A stretch of 64,000 nt of DNA from Pseudomonas sp. 5P_3.1_Bac2. GTDB lineage: Bacteria > Pseudomonadota > Gammaproteobacteria > Pseudomonadales > Pseudomonadaceae. The position numbers and the translations under genes were made by a program. Shown one piece after another: positions 26,959 to 35,928 of the stretch. The first letter of the stretch is position 1; each line of letters opens with the position of its first letter. The notes under the pieces were generated by a model. The model was given only the letters and a program-made list of their open reading frames with translations, did no database searches and was not told the DNA's origin. The DNA is taken from assembly GCF_025465995.1 (NCBI RefSeq), contig NZ_JANLNY010000022.1, positions 1-64,000 on the forward strand. The letters are read 5' to 3'.

Positions 26959-27597
26959 TTAGGCCAGACCGTTTTCCTGGATGTACAAAAACAAGCTGGC
27001 GGCGGTATCCAGGCCGAGCTTGCGCATGGCGCTGGTCTTTTGCGCACTGATGGTTTGCTTACTGCGGCACAGGCGCTGGGCGATGCTATTGACGGTCATG
27101 CCGCTGCCATACAAGCGCAGTACCTCCACTTCGCGGGGGCTGAGTTGGGTCGGCTCATGCAAGGATTTACCGCACAGCGCCGTGCTTACATCCAGCAAGT
27201 GCTGCAACGACGGCGAGACAAAAGGCGTGCGGCGGTTGGCGGTAATGGCCTTGGGCAAGTCATTGAGCAGCCCGCGCTTGCTGACCAAACCCTGAATGCC
27301 CAACTTGAGCACGCTGGCCAGCAGCGCCGGGTTATCCAACATGGTCACGACCACAATGGCCATCTGCGGATATTGATTGCGCAGGCGGCGAATCAACCCC
27401 AGGCCATCGACCTGCTCGCCGGGCATCATGAAATCGGTGAGCAAAATATCGCAGGGCTGCTGCTGCAAATTACTCAGCAATTCCTCCACCCCGTAGGCCT
27501 GCGCGACCACCTGTAAACGCGATTGCGCCTGCAACAACGTGTGCATCCCAATCAGAGTTAAGGGATGGTCATCAGCTAACTGTACGCATATCGGCAT
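26959..27597 (-). CDS. NarL/BvgA-type response regulator
   Basis: 212 residues. Receiver domain (1-120) with acidic pair in LADDHPL and phospho-acceptor Asp in LLTDFMMPG; LuxR-type helix-turn-helix at about 148-205 (LSPREVEVLRLYGSGMTVNS). It resembles BvgA/EvgA and is the expected partner of the downstream kinase, which would phosphorylate it through the Hpt domain. It is the promoter-proximal gene of the pair. Repeated ATTGAGA motifs upstream could be its own sites. Confidence 0.92.
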   Translation of the reverse strand: MPICVQLADDHPLTLIGMHTLLQAQSRLQVVAQAYGVEELLSNLQQQPCDILLTDFMMPGEQVDGLGLIRRLRNQYPQMAIVVVTMLDNPALLASVLKLGIQGLVSKRGLLNDLPKAITANRRTPFVSPSLQHLLDVSTALCGKSLHEPTQLSPREVEVLRLYGSGMTVNSIAQRLCRSKQTISAQKTSAMRKLGLDTAASLFLYIQENGLA

Positions 27598-28063
27598 AAC
27601 GGCAATAAACCCTCATCAATAAACGCCGCAAACAGCCGCGCCCTGTTCTATCGGATTGAGAACAGTGGTGATTAGTTGGATATTGAGATAGGCGATAAGA
27701 GTAACAGCTTAAGTTTTAGATAAATCTCAATTGAGAATCTTCTTAGGACAAGTCAGATATCAACGATCAATCATTAATTAAAAGTTAAACCGCACTTATT
27801 TTTATTTAATACCTACTGCATTTACAATTAATACCCCACCCTAAAGCCAGCACCCAGGCCTTGCAGCCTCAGGCCTGAGCAGCACCAGCAGCAAGCCAAC
27901 CCAAACATAATCAGCACTCGCCGCTGCGTTCAGCCAATATCAAAGGCAAAACTCTTAAACAACTAAAACAGCCAAACAAAAAACTGCAAAACATCATTTA
28001 AAACCGAGCATAGCAATCCACCCCAAGATCAATCGTCTAACTTACACAGACAAACTCTGAACA
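27598..28063. other. AT-rich intergenic region upstream of the response regulator
   Basis: About 470 bases, strongly AT-rich relative to the flanks, with no credible gene. It contains three copies of ATTGAGA, a 12-base palindrome, and long A/T runs around 27770-27830. It should hold the regulator promoter at its left end; the right end is the dhaKL terminator. Confidence 0.6.
27655..27738. promoter_or_regulatory. repeated ATTGAGA motifs, possible regulator binding sites
   Basis: ATTGAGAA at 27655-27662, ATTGAGAT at 27682-27689 and ATTGAGAA at 27730-27737; the last forms the palindrome TCTCAATTGAGA (27725-27736). They lie 58-140 bases upstream of the regulator start. Clustered direct and inverted repeats are usual for BvgA-like regulators. 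Autoregulation is inference. Confidence 0.4.
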
Positions 28064-28089
28064 TAAAAAAGCCGCGCCAATGCGCGGCT
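28064..28089 (-). terminator. rho-independent terminator of dhaKL
   Basis: On the minus strand, GCCGCGC and GCGCGGC form a GC-rich stem with a four-base loop followed by a T6 run. It begins about 20 bases after the dhaKL stop. Confidence 0.85.
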
Positions 28090-28106
28090 TGTTATCAACC
28101 TATCAA

Positions 28107-29819
28107 TTAGGCGCTGAGCGCTTGGACAATAGCGTCCATCCAGATGGTTACCGCATAAGCACCGGGATCAACATGACCCAGGGCCCGCTGCCCGATATAG
28201 GAAGAACGGCCTTTGAGCGGCAGCATATCGCGGGTCGCTGCCGCGCCTTTACTCGCCGCGGCTTGAGCCGCTTGCGCGGCGCTTAAGGCCGATGCATCGG
28301 CGGCACCTGCCTTAAGCACTGCCGCCACCGGCAGTAACGCATCGAGCATGGTGCGATCCCCCATACCGGCACCCCCGAGCTTCACGATGCCGTCGCAACC
28401 CGCACTAAAGGCCTCACTCCAGCTGGTGACGGTGGCAGGGTTGCGCGCACCGGCCAGGCTGGCCCCGGCACGCAGCACAAATACCGCATACAGCGGGCCG
28501 GAAGTACCGCCCAAGGCGCGGCGCAAAATGGCCGATATCTGCTGCAGAGCCACCGCCGGACGCTCCAGATCCAAACCGTCCAAAGCCTCCTCAATGGCGA
28601 GCGAGCCACGGGCCAAGCTGATGCCGATATCGCCGTCGCCGACCACCGAGTCCAACTCAGTGAGTTTCTGCTCCTGCTCACGCAGAGCGCTGGTAATGCG
28701 GCTGATTACCGCCTTAAAGCGCGCCGCCTGCGCCGCCGACCAGCTCGCCCCCTGCTCGGCGCTGGCCGCTGCAACATTGATGCATGGCTGACGCACCAAC
28801 TGGCGATTCGGCACCGTCATGCCAGGCCACGCTGTGGCACTGGTGGCAGCCTGCAAGCGGGCCAAACGCCCATCATCGGCACGCAGTAACGACAGCGAGC
28901 AACCGGCCATTTCCAGTGCCGTCAGGAAGGTGCCGACCAGCACCGCCTCGACCTTCACGCCATGGGCTTGGCAGCCGAGCAAAGCGCGGCGCGCGACGAT
29001 ATCCAGCTCCTGCGCCGCCGTGCCGCCGAGGTTATTCACCATCAACACCGCGCGCTCGCCGGCCTTGAACTGGCCCTGTTCGAGGATGCGTTCCAGCAGG
29101 GCCTGCACCATCACGTCAGCACTCTGGATAGTTTCGCGACGCACGCCACTTTCACCATGAATGCCCAGGCCGTATTCCACTTCATCCTCGCCCAGGACAA
29201 AACCCGGCTTGCCGGCCGCCGGCACGGTGCAACTGCTCAGGCCCAAGCCCATGCTGAATAAACCTGCGGCGGCCTGCTCGGCCTCCCGCTGCACCTCCTC
29301 CAGCGACAACCCCGCCTCTGCCGCCGCCCCCGCGACCTTGTGGATAAACACCGTGCCGGCAATCCCCCGGCGCCCGACTGCGCGGCCGGCGTCGTCTAAG
29401 GCCACATCGTCACCGACCACCACCACTTCCACCTTGACCCCTTGGGTGCGGGCGATCTCAGCCGCCAGGCCAAAATTCAAACGATCGCCGGTGTAGCTTT
29501 TGATAATCAGCAACACGCCGGCGGGACCGGCAACGGTCATGATCGCGCTCAGCACGGCGTCCACACTCGGCGAAGTAAACACCGGCCCGGCCACCGCCGC
29601 AGTGAGCATGCCCTGGCCGACATAACCGGCATGGGCCGGTTCATGCCCCGCACCACCGCCGGAGATAATCGCCACTTTGTGCGCCGCTTTAAGCGCCTGG
29701 AAGTCCTGCCGCACCACGACGTTTTCACCGTCCAGCAAAACCAGCCCTTGGTTGGCCAGCACCACACCTTCGAGCATGTCCTCGACCACGGTGTTGACGG
29801 CATTAATCAATTTTTTCAT
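28107..29819 (-). CDS. dhaKL: ATP-dependent dihydroxyacetone kinase (DhaK-DhaL fusion)
   Basis: 570 residues from the ATG at 29819; the frame extends upstream but MKKLINAVNTVVEDMLEG is the natural start. The N-terminal DhaK domain (1 to about 330) has GGGAGHEPAHAGYVG and the His in GLGIHGESG that binds dihydroxyacetone covalently. The DhaL domain (about 365-568) binds ATP through the aspartates of DSVVGDGDIG. The fused two-domain form is the ATP-using type, as in Citrobacter freundii, not the PTS-dependent DhaKLM system. It phosphorylates dihydroxyacetone to the glycolytic ester. No glycerol gene neighbours it, and a strong terminator follows, so it is probably monocistronic. Confidence 0.93.
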   Translation of the reverse strand: MKKLINAVNTVVEDMLEGVVLANQGLVLLDGENVVVRQDFQALKAAHKVAIISGGGAGHEPAHAGYVGQGMLTAAVAGPVFTSPSVDAVLSAIMTVAGPAGVLLIIKSYTGDRLNFGLAAEIARTQGVKVEVVVVGDDVALDDAGRAVGRRGIAGTVFIHKVAGAAAEAGLSLEEVQREAEQAAAGLFSMGLGLSSCTVPAAGKPGFVLGEDEVEYGLGIHGESGVRRETIQSADVMVQALLERILEQGQFKAGERAVLMVNNLGGTAAQELDIVARRALLGCQAHGVKVEAVLVGTFLTALEMAGCSLSLLRADDGRLARLQAATSATAWPGMTVPNRQLVRQPCINVAAASAEQGASWSAAQAARFKAVISRITSALREQEQKLTELDSVVGDGDIGISLARGSLAIEEALDGLDLERPAVALQQISAILRRALGGTSGPLYAVFVLRAGASLAGARNPATVTSWSEAFSAGCDGIVKLGGAGMGDRTMLDALLPVAAVLKAGAADASALSAAQAAQAAASKGAAATRDMLPLKGRSSYIGQRALGHVDPGAYAVTIWMDAIVQALSA

Positions 29820-30321
29820 GGCAGGGTTCCGTTTGTAGGTAAGAAGCACTGACGCCAAACCGGTGCCTGAGAAGCAACCTGTCCGCGCAGTCAACAATCC
29901 AGCAATTTTCCCAGCCTAGGCCCGGAATAAAAACCACTGTTGATCGGTAATCGGCCTGAGTCGGTTACGGCGGCTATTGCCCAAGGTGCAGGTCTGCGTT
30001 GTAACCCCAAGCGCGGCGCTCACAACCGCCTGACTTGTTTGCCCGACAACGCTGCCGCAGCATTCGCCAGTCCTGTGCCGTATGAAGTAGTTCTTAAGCC
30101 AACGGAATCAGCGCTAGCTGAGTACGCCAGGCAGCCGGTTGCCCCGTGCTGCCGGTTTTATCCAGCCATCGTGGCCATGTCCGACTGGGCGGGCTTATGG
30201 AAGGGGGTGCCAAGGCGAGTATCCCAAAGCACTCTTGTCACTGATCTGCAGGTCGCGACCATGACCACCCGCAGCAGGGCACTGACGGCAAGTGACGCGG
30301 CACCGCCCTGCACTGATTGAT
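29820..30321. other. intergenic region between dhaKL and the fimbrial-like gene
   Basis: About 500 bases. A plus-strand open frame (29940-30320) exists, but its composition, lack of a ribosome-binding site and lack of family features argue against a gene. The dhaKL promoter should be at the left end. No RNA gene or repeat was seen. Confidence 0.45.
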
Positions 30322-30681
30322 CTAAGCAGCTTGCACAGAAATTGGGCTGTAGGACTTTAAGAAATAACTGACAGTGACCACCGCCAGCTTGTTGGATGAG
30401 TCCACCCACTCGAGCCGACTGGTACCTAAGGACGCGGGTAAGGGCTGCGCACTCGTTGCGATTTGCTGCACGGAGTGGGTCGCTGTAGCAGTTTGCCCGC
30501 TGCGTTGGCATTGAGCTTGGAGCTGATTGTGTTGCAGGGTCAGCGCGCAGGCTCCTTCAACGATTTCCCCAGTGAAATGAATCACTCCAGTAGTAGCCGC
30601 TACCGCATCACTGACCAAGGCAACGCCCAGAGGTCCTCCTAAAACGACAGCCAAGCAACTCGAAACGCATGCTTTGTTCAT
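30322..30681 (-). CDS. small secreted type 1 fimbrial-like protein
   Basis: 119 residues from the ATG at 30681 (GGGGGTGG just upstream); GTG 30687 is an alternative. A signal peptide with cleavage near DAVAATTG is followed by GVIHFTGEIVEGACAL, the usual N-terminal strand of type 1 fimbrial subunits including a cysteine; the second expected Cys is in QAQCQRSG. The chain is shorter than a typical FimA (about 150-180), and no chaperone or usher gene is near. It is therefore an orphan fimbrial-domain protein, possibly a solo periplasmic protein. The function is unknown. Confidence 0.65.
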   Translation of the reverse strand: MNKACVSSCLAVVLGGPLGVALVSDAVAATTGVIHFTGEIVEGACALTLQHNQLQAQCQRSGQTATATHSVQQIATSAQPLPASLGTSRLEWVDSSNKLAVVTVSYFLKSYSPISVQAA

Positions 30682-30842
30682 GACCACCCCCGTATTACTT
30701 CAGCGTAAAGGCAATCCGGCTATCGCATGAGCGCTTGCCGGTAGGGCTGCACGCTCATTTATTTGAAGGTAGCAGCCCATAGCCAAAGCAACGGCGGGAG
30801 AACGGGATTCTTTAGGGGGTCACGACAATCGGTCGCTTTGTA

Positions 30843-31913
30843 TTAATGCAGCCTTAAACGATAAGCCCTCGCTGCGTCGATCTCGCCCACGCCGCCAGGC
30901 GTGCCCATCAGCAAGGTATCGCCGCTTTGCACCACACTGCTAAAGCTGGGCAGATCGATGCCTGGGGTGGCAGTCAAACTTTCCAAGACCTTGCCGTTAC
31001 CATCGAAGCGAAACACCGCCGGATACGGCACAGGCTTCGGCAGCCACGCCTGCGGCAAGCGGGACAAGACTTTGCGCGCAAAAGGCCAAGGTGCCAGCTT
31101 ATCCAGCAGCGCCTTGCGCGGGGTGAAGAACGACGCCCAGTAAGTGCCGTCCGGGGCAATCGACAGGTCGCCAGGGAACGCCGGCAGGTTATCCAGCAGC
31201 GCCTCCCGCTGACCTTTGCGCGGCCCAGTCAGCCACAAACGGGTAATACGATAGGCGCCGGTTTCAGCCACCAACAGGTAGCTCTCATCGGGCGACAAAA
31301 TCACCCCGTTAGCAAACTCCAGCTTATCCAGCACCAGCTCTATGCGGCCATCGGGATAACGCACATACACAGCGCCATCACCGCTGTGCTCCAGCAGCGC
31401 CTGCTTGTTCTGCGCTAAGTTCCAGCGACTCGAGGCTTCGGTAAAGAACACCCGGCCGTCTTGGGCGATATAGATGTCATCGATAAAGCTGAATTTAAGC
31501 TGCGCCGTACTCTGCACAATCTTCTCGGCCTGCTTACCGTCAGCGCTGATATGCCAGACATAGCCCTTAAGCTCATCAGCGGCATACAGGCTGCCGTCAG
31601 GACCAAAATTCAGCCCCACCGGGCGGCCATCGAGCTGGATAAAGGTTTGCGCAGGCTCACCCTCATGCCAGCGGACAATGCGTCCGTCCTCCAGGCCGCT
31701 GTAGCGCCAGCCTTGCTCATCCTCAACCACAGTATCCGGCCCGGGGATGTGGTCTTGCTCAAGCTCAGCGCTATCCAGGCGCGTGTTGGGCGCCCAAATA
31801 CCCTCCAACGCTGGCACTGGCGCCGGCTGCCAAGCCACCGGCTGCAGTGCAGTAGGCCAGAACAACAGATAAGCCAAAGCAGCGAGTACAACGCCTAACA
31901 ATATCTTGCCCAT
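30843..31913 (-). CDS. SMP-30/strictosidine-synthase-like beta-propeller, membrane anchored
   Basis: 356 residues. N-terminal hydrophobic anchor (KILLGVVLAALAYLLFW), then a six-bladed propeller of the SMP-30/gluconolactonase/strictosidine synthase superfamily. Family stretches include RPVGLNFGPDGSLYAAD, FTEASSRW and FANGVILSPDESYLLVAET. It most resembles the APMAP/arylesterase-like branch. A metal-dependent lactonase or esterase acting at the periplasmic face is plausible, but the substrate is unknown. It is transcribed away from the zinc-regulated genes on the other strand. Confidence 0.82.
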   Translation of the reverse strand: MGKILLGVVLAALAYLLFWPTALQPVAWQPAPVPALEGIWAPNTRLDSAELEQDHIPGPDTVVEDEQGWRYSGLEDGRIVRWHEGEPAQTFIQLDGRPVGLNFGPDGSLYAADELKGYVWHISADGKQAEKIVQSTAQLKFSFIDDIYIAQDGRVFFTEASSRWNLAQNKQALLEHSGDGAVYVRYPDGRIELVLDKLEFANGVILSPDESYLLVAETGAYRITRLWLTGPRKGQREALLDNLPAFPGDLSIAPDGTYWASFFTPRKALLDKLAPWPFARKVLSRLPQAWLPKPVPYPAVFRFDGNGKVLESLTATPGIDLPSFSSVVQSGDTLLMGTPGGVGEIDAARAYRLRLH

Positions 31914-32087
31914 GACAATTCCCTATGCGTGATCGGTGAGCTTGAGCCTAGACCGCCACAGGCACATCCCGTATAGCTGGGCAGGCCAAAACACTGGCTT
32001 TACCCACTTCCTTGCGGCGTCAGCCAAGTGCGTAAGCGCGGCATGACCCGGCGCACGTATTGCAAAGAATTCTCACCTATGGGATAT

Positions 32088-32102
32088 TGTTACTTTATAA
32101 CA
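32088..32102. promoter_or_regulatory. Zur-type operator
   Basis: TGTTACTTTATAACA matches the palindromic Zur consensus TGTTATAwTATAACA at 13 of 15 positions. It lies 18 bases before the rpmE2 start, where a zinc-bound repressor would block transcription. A half-site (AATGTTATA, 32474-32482) lies just before the receptor gene. Confidence 0.75.
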
Positions 32103-32120
32103 TTCTATATGGTGGCAAAG

Positions 32121-32387
32121 ATGAAAGCAGACATCCATCCGCACTACCGCCCAGTGCTGTTTCACGACACGTCGGCCAATGTGTTCTTCCTGATTGGCTC
32201 CACTGCCGCCACTGAGCGCAGCTATGTACACAGCGACGGGGTTAGCTACCCCTATGTCAGTCTGGATATCTCCAGCGCGTCGCACCCGATCTATACCGGC
32301 CAGCAACGCCAGAATAAATCCGAAGGGCGTATTGCCGGCTTCCAGAAACGCTTTGCCGGTTTTGCCAAAACCCCCAGCAAAAGCTGA
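32121..32387 (+). CDS. rpmE2: zinc-independent ribosomal protein L31 type B
   Basis: 88 residues from [14 protein letters not shown]; longer starts upstream would run through the Zur-like box. It has the [14 protein letters not shown] and HPIYTGQ features of the RpmE2/YkgM family and lacks the zinc-binding cysteines of standard L31. Under zinc starvation it replaces the zinc form in the 50S subunit and so frees zinc. A Zur-type box directly upstream and a zinc-receptor gene directly downstream agree with that role. Confidence 0.94.
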   Translation: MKADIHPHYRPVLFHDTSANVFFLIGSTAATERSYVHSDGVSYPYVSLDISSASHPIYTGQQRQNKSEGRIAGFQKRFAGFAKTPSKS

Positions 32388-32498
32388 GTCGCCGAGAGCC
32401 GCCAACCGCTCTAGCGCGTGCGCGCAACAACCCACAGCCGGTGAACGCCGCACAATTTTAACCATAAAAACGTAATGTTATAGCCTCAAAGGAGCAAT

Positions 32499-34586
32499 AT
32501 GACAGGCCGTCACCCCCTCACCATGGCCATCGCCTTGGCCTTACTGCCCAGTTCTTACGTCTTGGCTGAAGACCGCCCAGAGCCGCTGCAACTCGGCACC
32601 TCGGTCATAAGCAGCAGCGCCTTGAATAATTCGGCGCAAGAAATGACCAGCCCCGCGGAAGTGCTAGAAGGCGATGAACTGGTCATGCGCCGTCAATCGA
32701 CCCTCGGCGAAACCCTCAATGGTTTACCTGGCGTGCATTCCAGCAGCTTTGGTGCCGGCGCCAGCCGCCCGGTGATTCGCGGCCTCGACGGGGCGCGGGT
32801 CAAAGTACTCAGCGACGGCATCGATGTGCTCGACGCCTCGACCATCAGCCCTGACCATGCCATCACCAGCGACCCGCTGCTGGCCGATCGCATTGAAGTG
32901 CTCAAGGGCCCGGCCACCCTGCTGTATGGCGGCGGTGCAATTGGCGGCGTGGTCAACGTGCTGGATAAAAAGATCCCCACCTACGTGCCGGAAAAAGGCT
33001 ACGAAGGTGATCTCGAACTGCGCGCCAATACCGTCTCCAACCAAGGTGCCGGAGTCTTTGGCGTGACCGCCGGGACCGGCAATTTTGCCGTGCGCGCCGA
33101 GGGCAGCAAGCGCCAGGACGATGAGTACAAAATCCCCGGCTCGCCGAGCAAACAGCACGGCTCCTACAACGACACAGACAACTACAGCCTCGGCGCCAGC
33201 TTTATTGGCGAACGTGGCTATATCGGCGCGTCCTACGGTGAGCAAAACCTGCGCTACGGCCTGCTCGCCCACAACCACGCCGACTGCCACACCCACGGTC
33301 CGCGCGACTGGCACTGCGTCGGTCATGAGCATGGCGACGGTGACGAGCATGATGAGCATGACCACGACGAGCACGAGCATGACGAAGAGGGTCATGAGCA
33401 CGCCGAACACGAACACGGCGAGGAAGGCGTGCCGTATATCAAAATGAAGCAAAAGCGCTGGGATCTGCGTGGCGAATTAAACGACCCGTTACCAGGCTTT
33501 GAGCTGGCCAAGCTGCGCGTCGGCCATAGCAAATACACCCACGATGAAATCGAAGGGGGTGAAGTCAGTACCGCGTTTAAAAACGACGCCACCGACGCTC
33601 GCCTGGAACTGACTCACGAGCCGCTGTGGGGCTGGCACGGCGTGGTCGGTGGGCAAACCCAGCGCCGCGATTTCCAAGCCTCCGGCGAAGAAGCCTACGT
33701 GCCGCCAACCCTGACCAACAACCACGCGGTATTCCTGCTCGAGGAATACACCCTCGACAACTGGCGCTATGAGCTGGGCCTGCGCCACGAGTGGCAAGAC
33801 ATCGACGCCACCGGCGCGAAAGACACCAGCCACAACGGCACCTCGGTCTCCGCCGGCGCGGTATGGACCTTCGCCCCCGAGTACAGCCTGGGGCTGTCGC
33901 TTTCGCGTTCGCAACGCTTGCCCACCGCCGAAGAGCTCTATGCCAACGGCCCGCACGCCGCCACTCGGACTATCGAGCTAGGCGATGCCGGCCTGGACAA
34001 AGAAACCTCGCATAACGTCGAGCTGACCCTGCGCAAATTCGTTGGACGCACCACCTTCACCTTGAGCCTGTTCCGTAACCAAGTCAGCGACTTTATCTAC
34101 GCCGCAGACACCGGCAATGACGTCGGCTCGGGTTACCGTGAAATCGAGTACCGGCAAAAAGACGCGGTGCTCACCGGCGCCGAAGGTTCGATCAGTTATG
34201 CCCTCACCGAGCGAACTGATGTCACCCTGTTTGGCGACCATGTGCGCGGCAAACTCAAGGGCGACGGCAACCTGCCACGGATTCCGGCCGATCGTCTCGG
34301 CGTGCGGGTCAACCAGCAGTTCACCCAGGCCATCGATGGCGAAGTGGAGTTTTACCGCGTGCAGCATCAGGAAGATGTCGCCGACTACGAAACCTCCACA
34401 TCGGGCTACAACATGCTCGGCGCAGGCTTAAGTTACAGCGGCAAACTTGAAAGCACCGACTACAAGCTATTCCTTAAAGGCGACAACTTGTTCGATATTA
34501 AAGCGCGCAACCACAGCTCATTTATTAAGGATGATGTGCTGCAACCCGGTCGCAACTTAACCGTAGGGGTTCGATTAAGTTTTTAA
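32499..34586 (+). CDS. znuD: ZnuD-like zinc TonB-dependent receptor with His-rich loop
   Basis: 695 residues, with AAGGAG 7 bases before the ATG. Signal peptide to about residue 23 (SYVLAED), plug domain with ASRPVIRGLDGARVKVLSDG and VLKGPATLLYGGGAIGGVVN, then the barrel ending in VGVRLSF. Residues about 258-310 form an extracellular loop extremely rich in His, Asp and Glu, with repeats such as DEHDEHDHDEHEHDEEGHEH, plus cysteines in ADCHTHG and WHCVGHEH. Such loops capture zinc in ZnuD of Neisseria and Acinetobacter. It lies 111 bases after rpmE2 and behind a Zur-like half-site, so it is probably induced by zinc starvation. Confidence 0.93.
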   Translation: MTGRHPLTMAIALALLPSSYVLAEDRPEPLQLGTSVISSSALNNSAQEMTSPAEVLEGDELVMRRQSTLGETLNGLPGVHSSSFGAGASRPVIRGLDGARVKVLSDGIDVLDASTISPDHAITSDPLLADRIEVLKGPATLLYGGGAIGGVVNVLDKKIPTYVPEKGYEGDLELRANTVSNQGAGVFGVTAGTGNFAVRAEGSKRQDDEYKIPGSPSKQHGSYNDTDNYSLGASFIGERGYIGASYGEQNLRYGLLAHNHADCHTHGPRDWHCVGHEHGDGDEHDEHDHDEHEHDEEGHEHAEHEHGEEGVPYIKMKQKRWDLRGELNDPLPGFELAKLRVGHSKYTHDEIEGGEVSTAFKNDATDARLELTHEPLWGWHGVVGGQTQRRDFQASGEEAYVPPTLTNNHAVFLLEEYTLDNWRYELGLRHEWQDIDATGAKDTSHNGTSVSAGAVWTFAPEYSLGLSLSRSQRLPTAEELYANGPHAATRTIELGDAGLDKETSHNVELTLRKFVGRTTFTLSLFRNQVSDFIYAADTGNDVGSGYREIEYRQKDAVLTGAEGSISYALTERTDVTLFGDHVRGKLKGDGNLPRIPADRLGVRVNQQFTQAIDGEVEFYRVQHQEDVADYETSTSGYNMLGAGLSYSGKLESTDYKLFLKGDNLFDIKARNHSSFIKDDVLQPGRNLTVGVRLSF

Positions 34587-34642
34587 GAAATAAGCACTGT
34601 CGCTCTAATAGCAGCTAACACTTAATTACTAGTAAACCTCCC

Positions 34643-34674
34643 AAAACGGGGCGCCCAAAGCGCCCCGTTTTTTT
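34643..34674 (+). terminator. rho-independent terminator of znuD
   Basis: AACGGGGCGC and GCGCCCCGTT form a 10-bp stem around a short loop, followed by a T-run. It starts about 55 bases after the znuD stop. Confidence 0.92.
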
Positions 34675-35082
34675 ATTAATACGCTCCCACCTGAACAAAA
34701 ACCCACACGAAGCGCTCTATCTAGGCCATTACAGAGCAAATCAGGCTATACGATCCCGGCTATGAACTGCTGCACATTTTATCCACATAAAGGCTCGGCA
34801 GATTCACCTTTGCCAGCTAAAGTGTTTACACCCATTAAATAAAATGAAACCAACAAAGATTAATACCCAGTTAGGCTATTGGGATTATTGCCGGGGCGTC
34901 CTGCACGCTAATAATTGTTCTACAACAGCAATTATCAGCTTCGCGATCAGCCTATAACACTGCCTCAACGGCCTATTGCAGTAATGCGTCAAATAAAGCC
35001 GCGGATTAATTAATCTTCGATTAGCTCTTTCGCGCGCAGGGGAAACGGATTTTTTAGGTTGGCACCGACACAGGACACCACC
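34675..35082. other. intergenic region before the beta-barrel gene
   Basis: About 400 bases, moderately AT-rich, with no credible gene or strong hairpin. It presumably holds the promoter of the 35083-38391 gene set. Confidence 0.5.
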
Positions 35083-35841
35083 ATGCACACTTATCTCACT
35101 CGCGGGTTATTACTGGCAGCCTTCAGTAGCGCCGCCATCACCACGCAAGCGGCCGAGGACAGCACTCAAGATGACTGGAAGTTCGCCTTTAGCCCCTACT
35201 TCTGGGCTGCGGGCATAAGCGGCGATGTCGGCCAATTCGGCCTACCCAAGGTGCACACCGATACCAGTTTCGACAATATTCTCAGCGACCTCGACTTCTC
35301 CTTTATGGGCATCGCTGAGGCGCGCAAAAACCGTTTTAGCCTGTTTGCCGATATCGTCTACACCAAGGTTTCCAGCAGCGCCTCAAGCCCACGCGGGGTC
35401 TTGGTTGACCACGTCAACCTCAAGTCTGAGACCTTTGCCGGCTTAGTCGGCGGTGGGTACGCCATCGCCCAAGGCAGCCGCGGCACCCTCGACTTAGTCG
35501 GCGGCGTACGCGTGTGGGATGCCCGCTCAAAAATGTCCTTTAAGGGCGGCCTTGCCGGTGATCGCTCGGCCACCGACAGCGACACCTGGGTCGATGCACT
35601 GGCCGGTTTTCGCGGCAAATTCATCCTCGGCAATGACTTTTACCTCAGCGGCTGGGCCTTAGCCGGCGGCGGTGCGGCTGACCTCGATTGGGACGTCGCC
35701 GCCATGCTCGGCTACGACGTCAGCGACAGCGTCTCGGCCGTACTGGGCTATCGCGCCCTCGGCGTGGAATACGAGAAAGATGACTTCGTTTATGACGTGG
35801 TTCAACGCGGCCCCACGGTCGGCCTGGTGCTGCGCTTCTAA
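35083..35841 (+). CDS. small outer-membrane beta-barrel protein
   Basis: 252 residues from the ATG at 35083 (CAGGA upstream). Signal peptide cleaved near TQAAEDS. The body is a series of amphipathic strands with aromatic girdles (WKFAFSPYFWAAGISG, GLVGGGYAIAQG, DLDWDVAAMLGYDVS) and ends in GLVLRF, the C-terminal Phe that recruits the BAM machinery. The size fits an 8-12 strand barrel of the OmpW/OmpA-like type. It is followed 87 bases later by two DUF1254 genes, so it could be part of the same envelope function. The specific role is unknown. Confidence 0.8.
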   Translation: MHTYLTRGLLLAAFSSAAITTQAAEDSTQDDWKFAFSPYFWAAGISGDVGQFGLPKVHTDTSFDNILSDLDFSFMGIAEARKNRFSLFADIVYTKVSSSASSPRGVLVDHVNLKSETFAGLVGGGYAIAQGSRGTLDLVGGVRVWDARSKMSFKGGLAGDRSATDSDTWVDALAGFRGKFILGNDFYLSGWALAGGGAADLDWDVAAMLGYDVSDSVSAVLGYRALGVEYEKDDFVYDVVQRGPTVGLVLRF

Positions 35842-35928
35842 GCACTGGGCGCAGACCTGCGCCTCCTCATAACCGCCTGGACGATCGACGCCCAGGCTAT
35901 TTGCAACCCTGATCAAGGACTTCTCGCC

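Noticed and set aside
29940..30320. 126-codon plus-strand frame between dhaKL and the fimbrial-like gene
   Set aside because: No ribosome-binding site, no signal peptide or motif, and low-quality composition.
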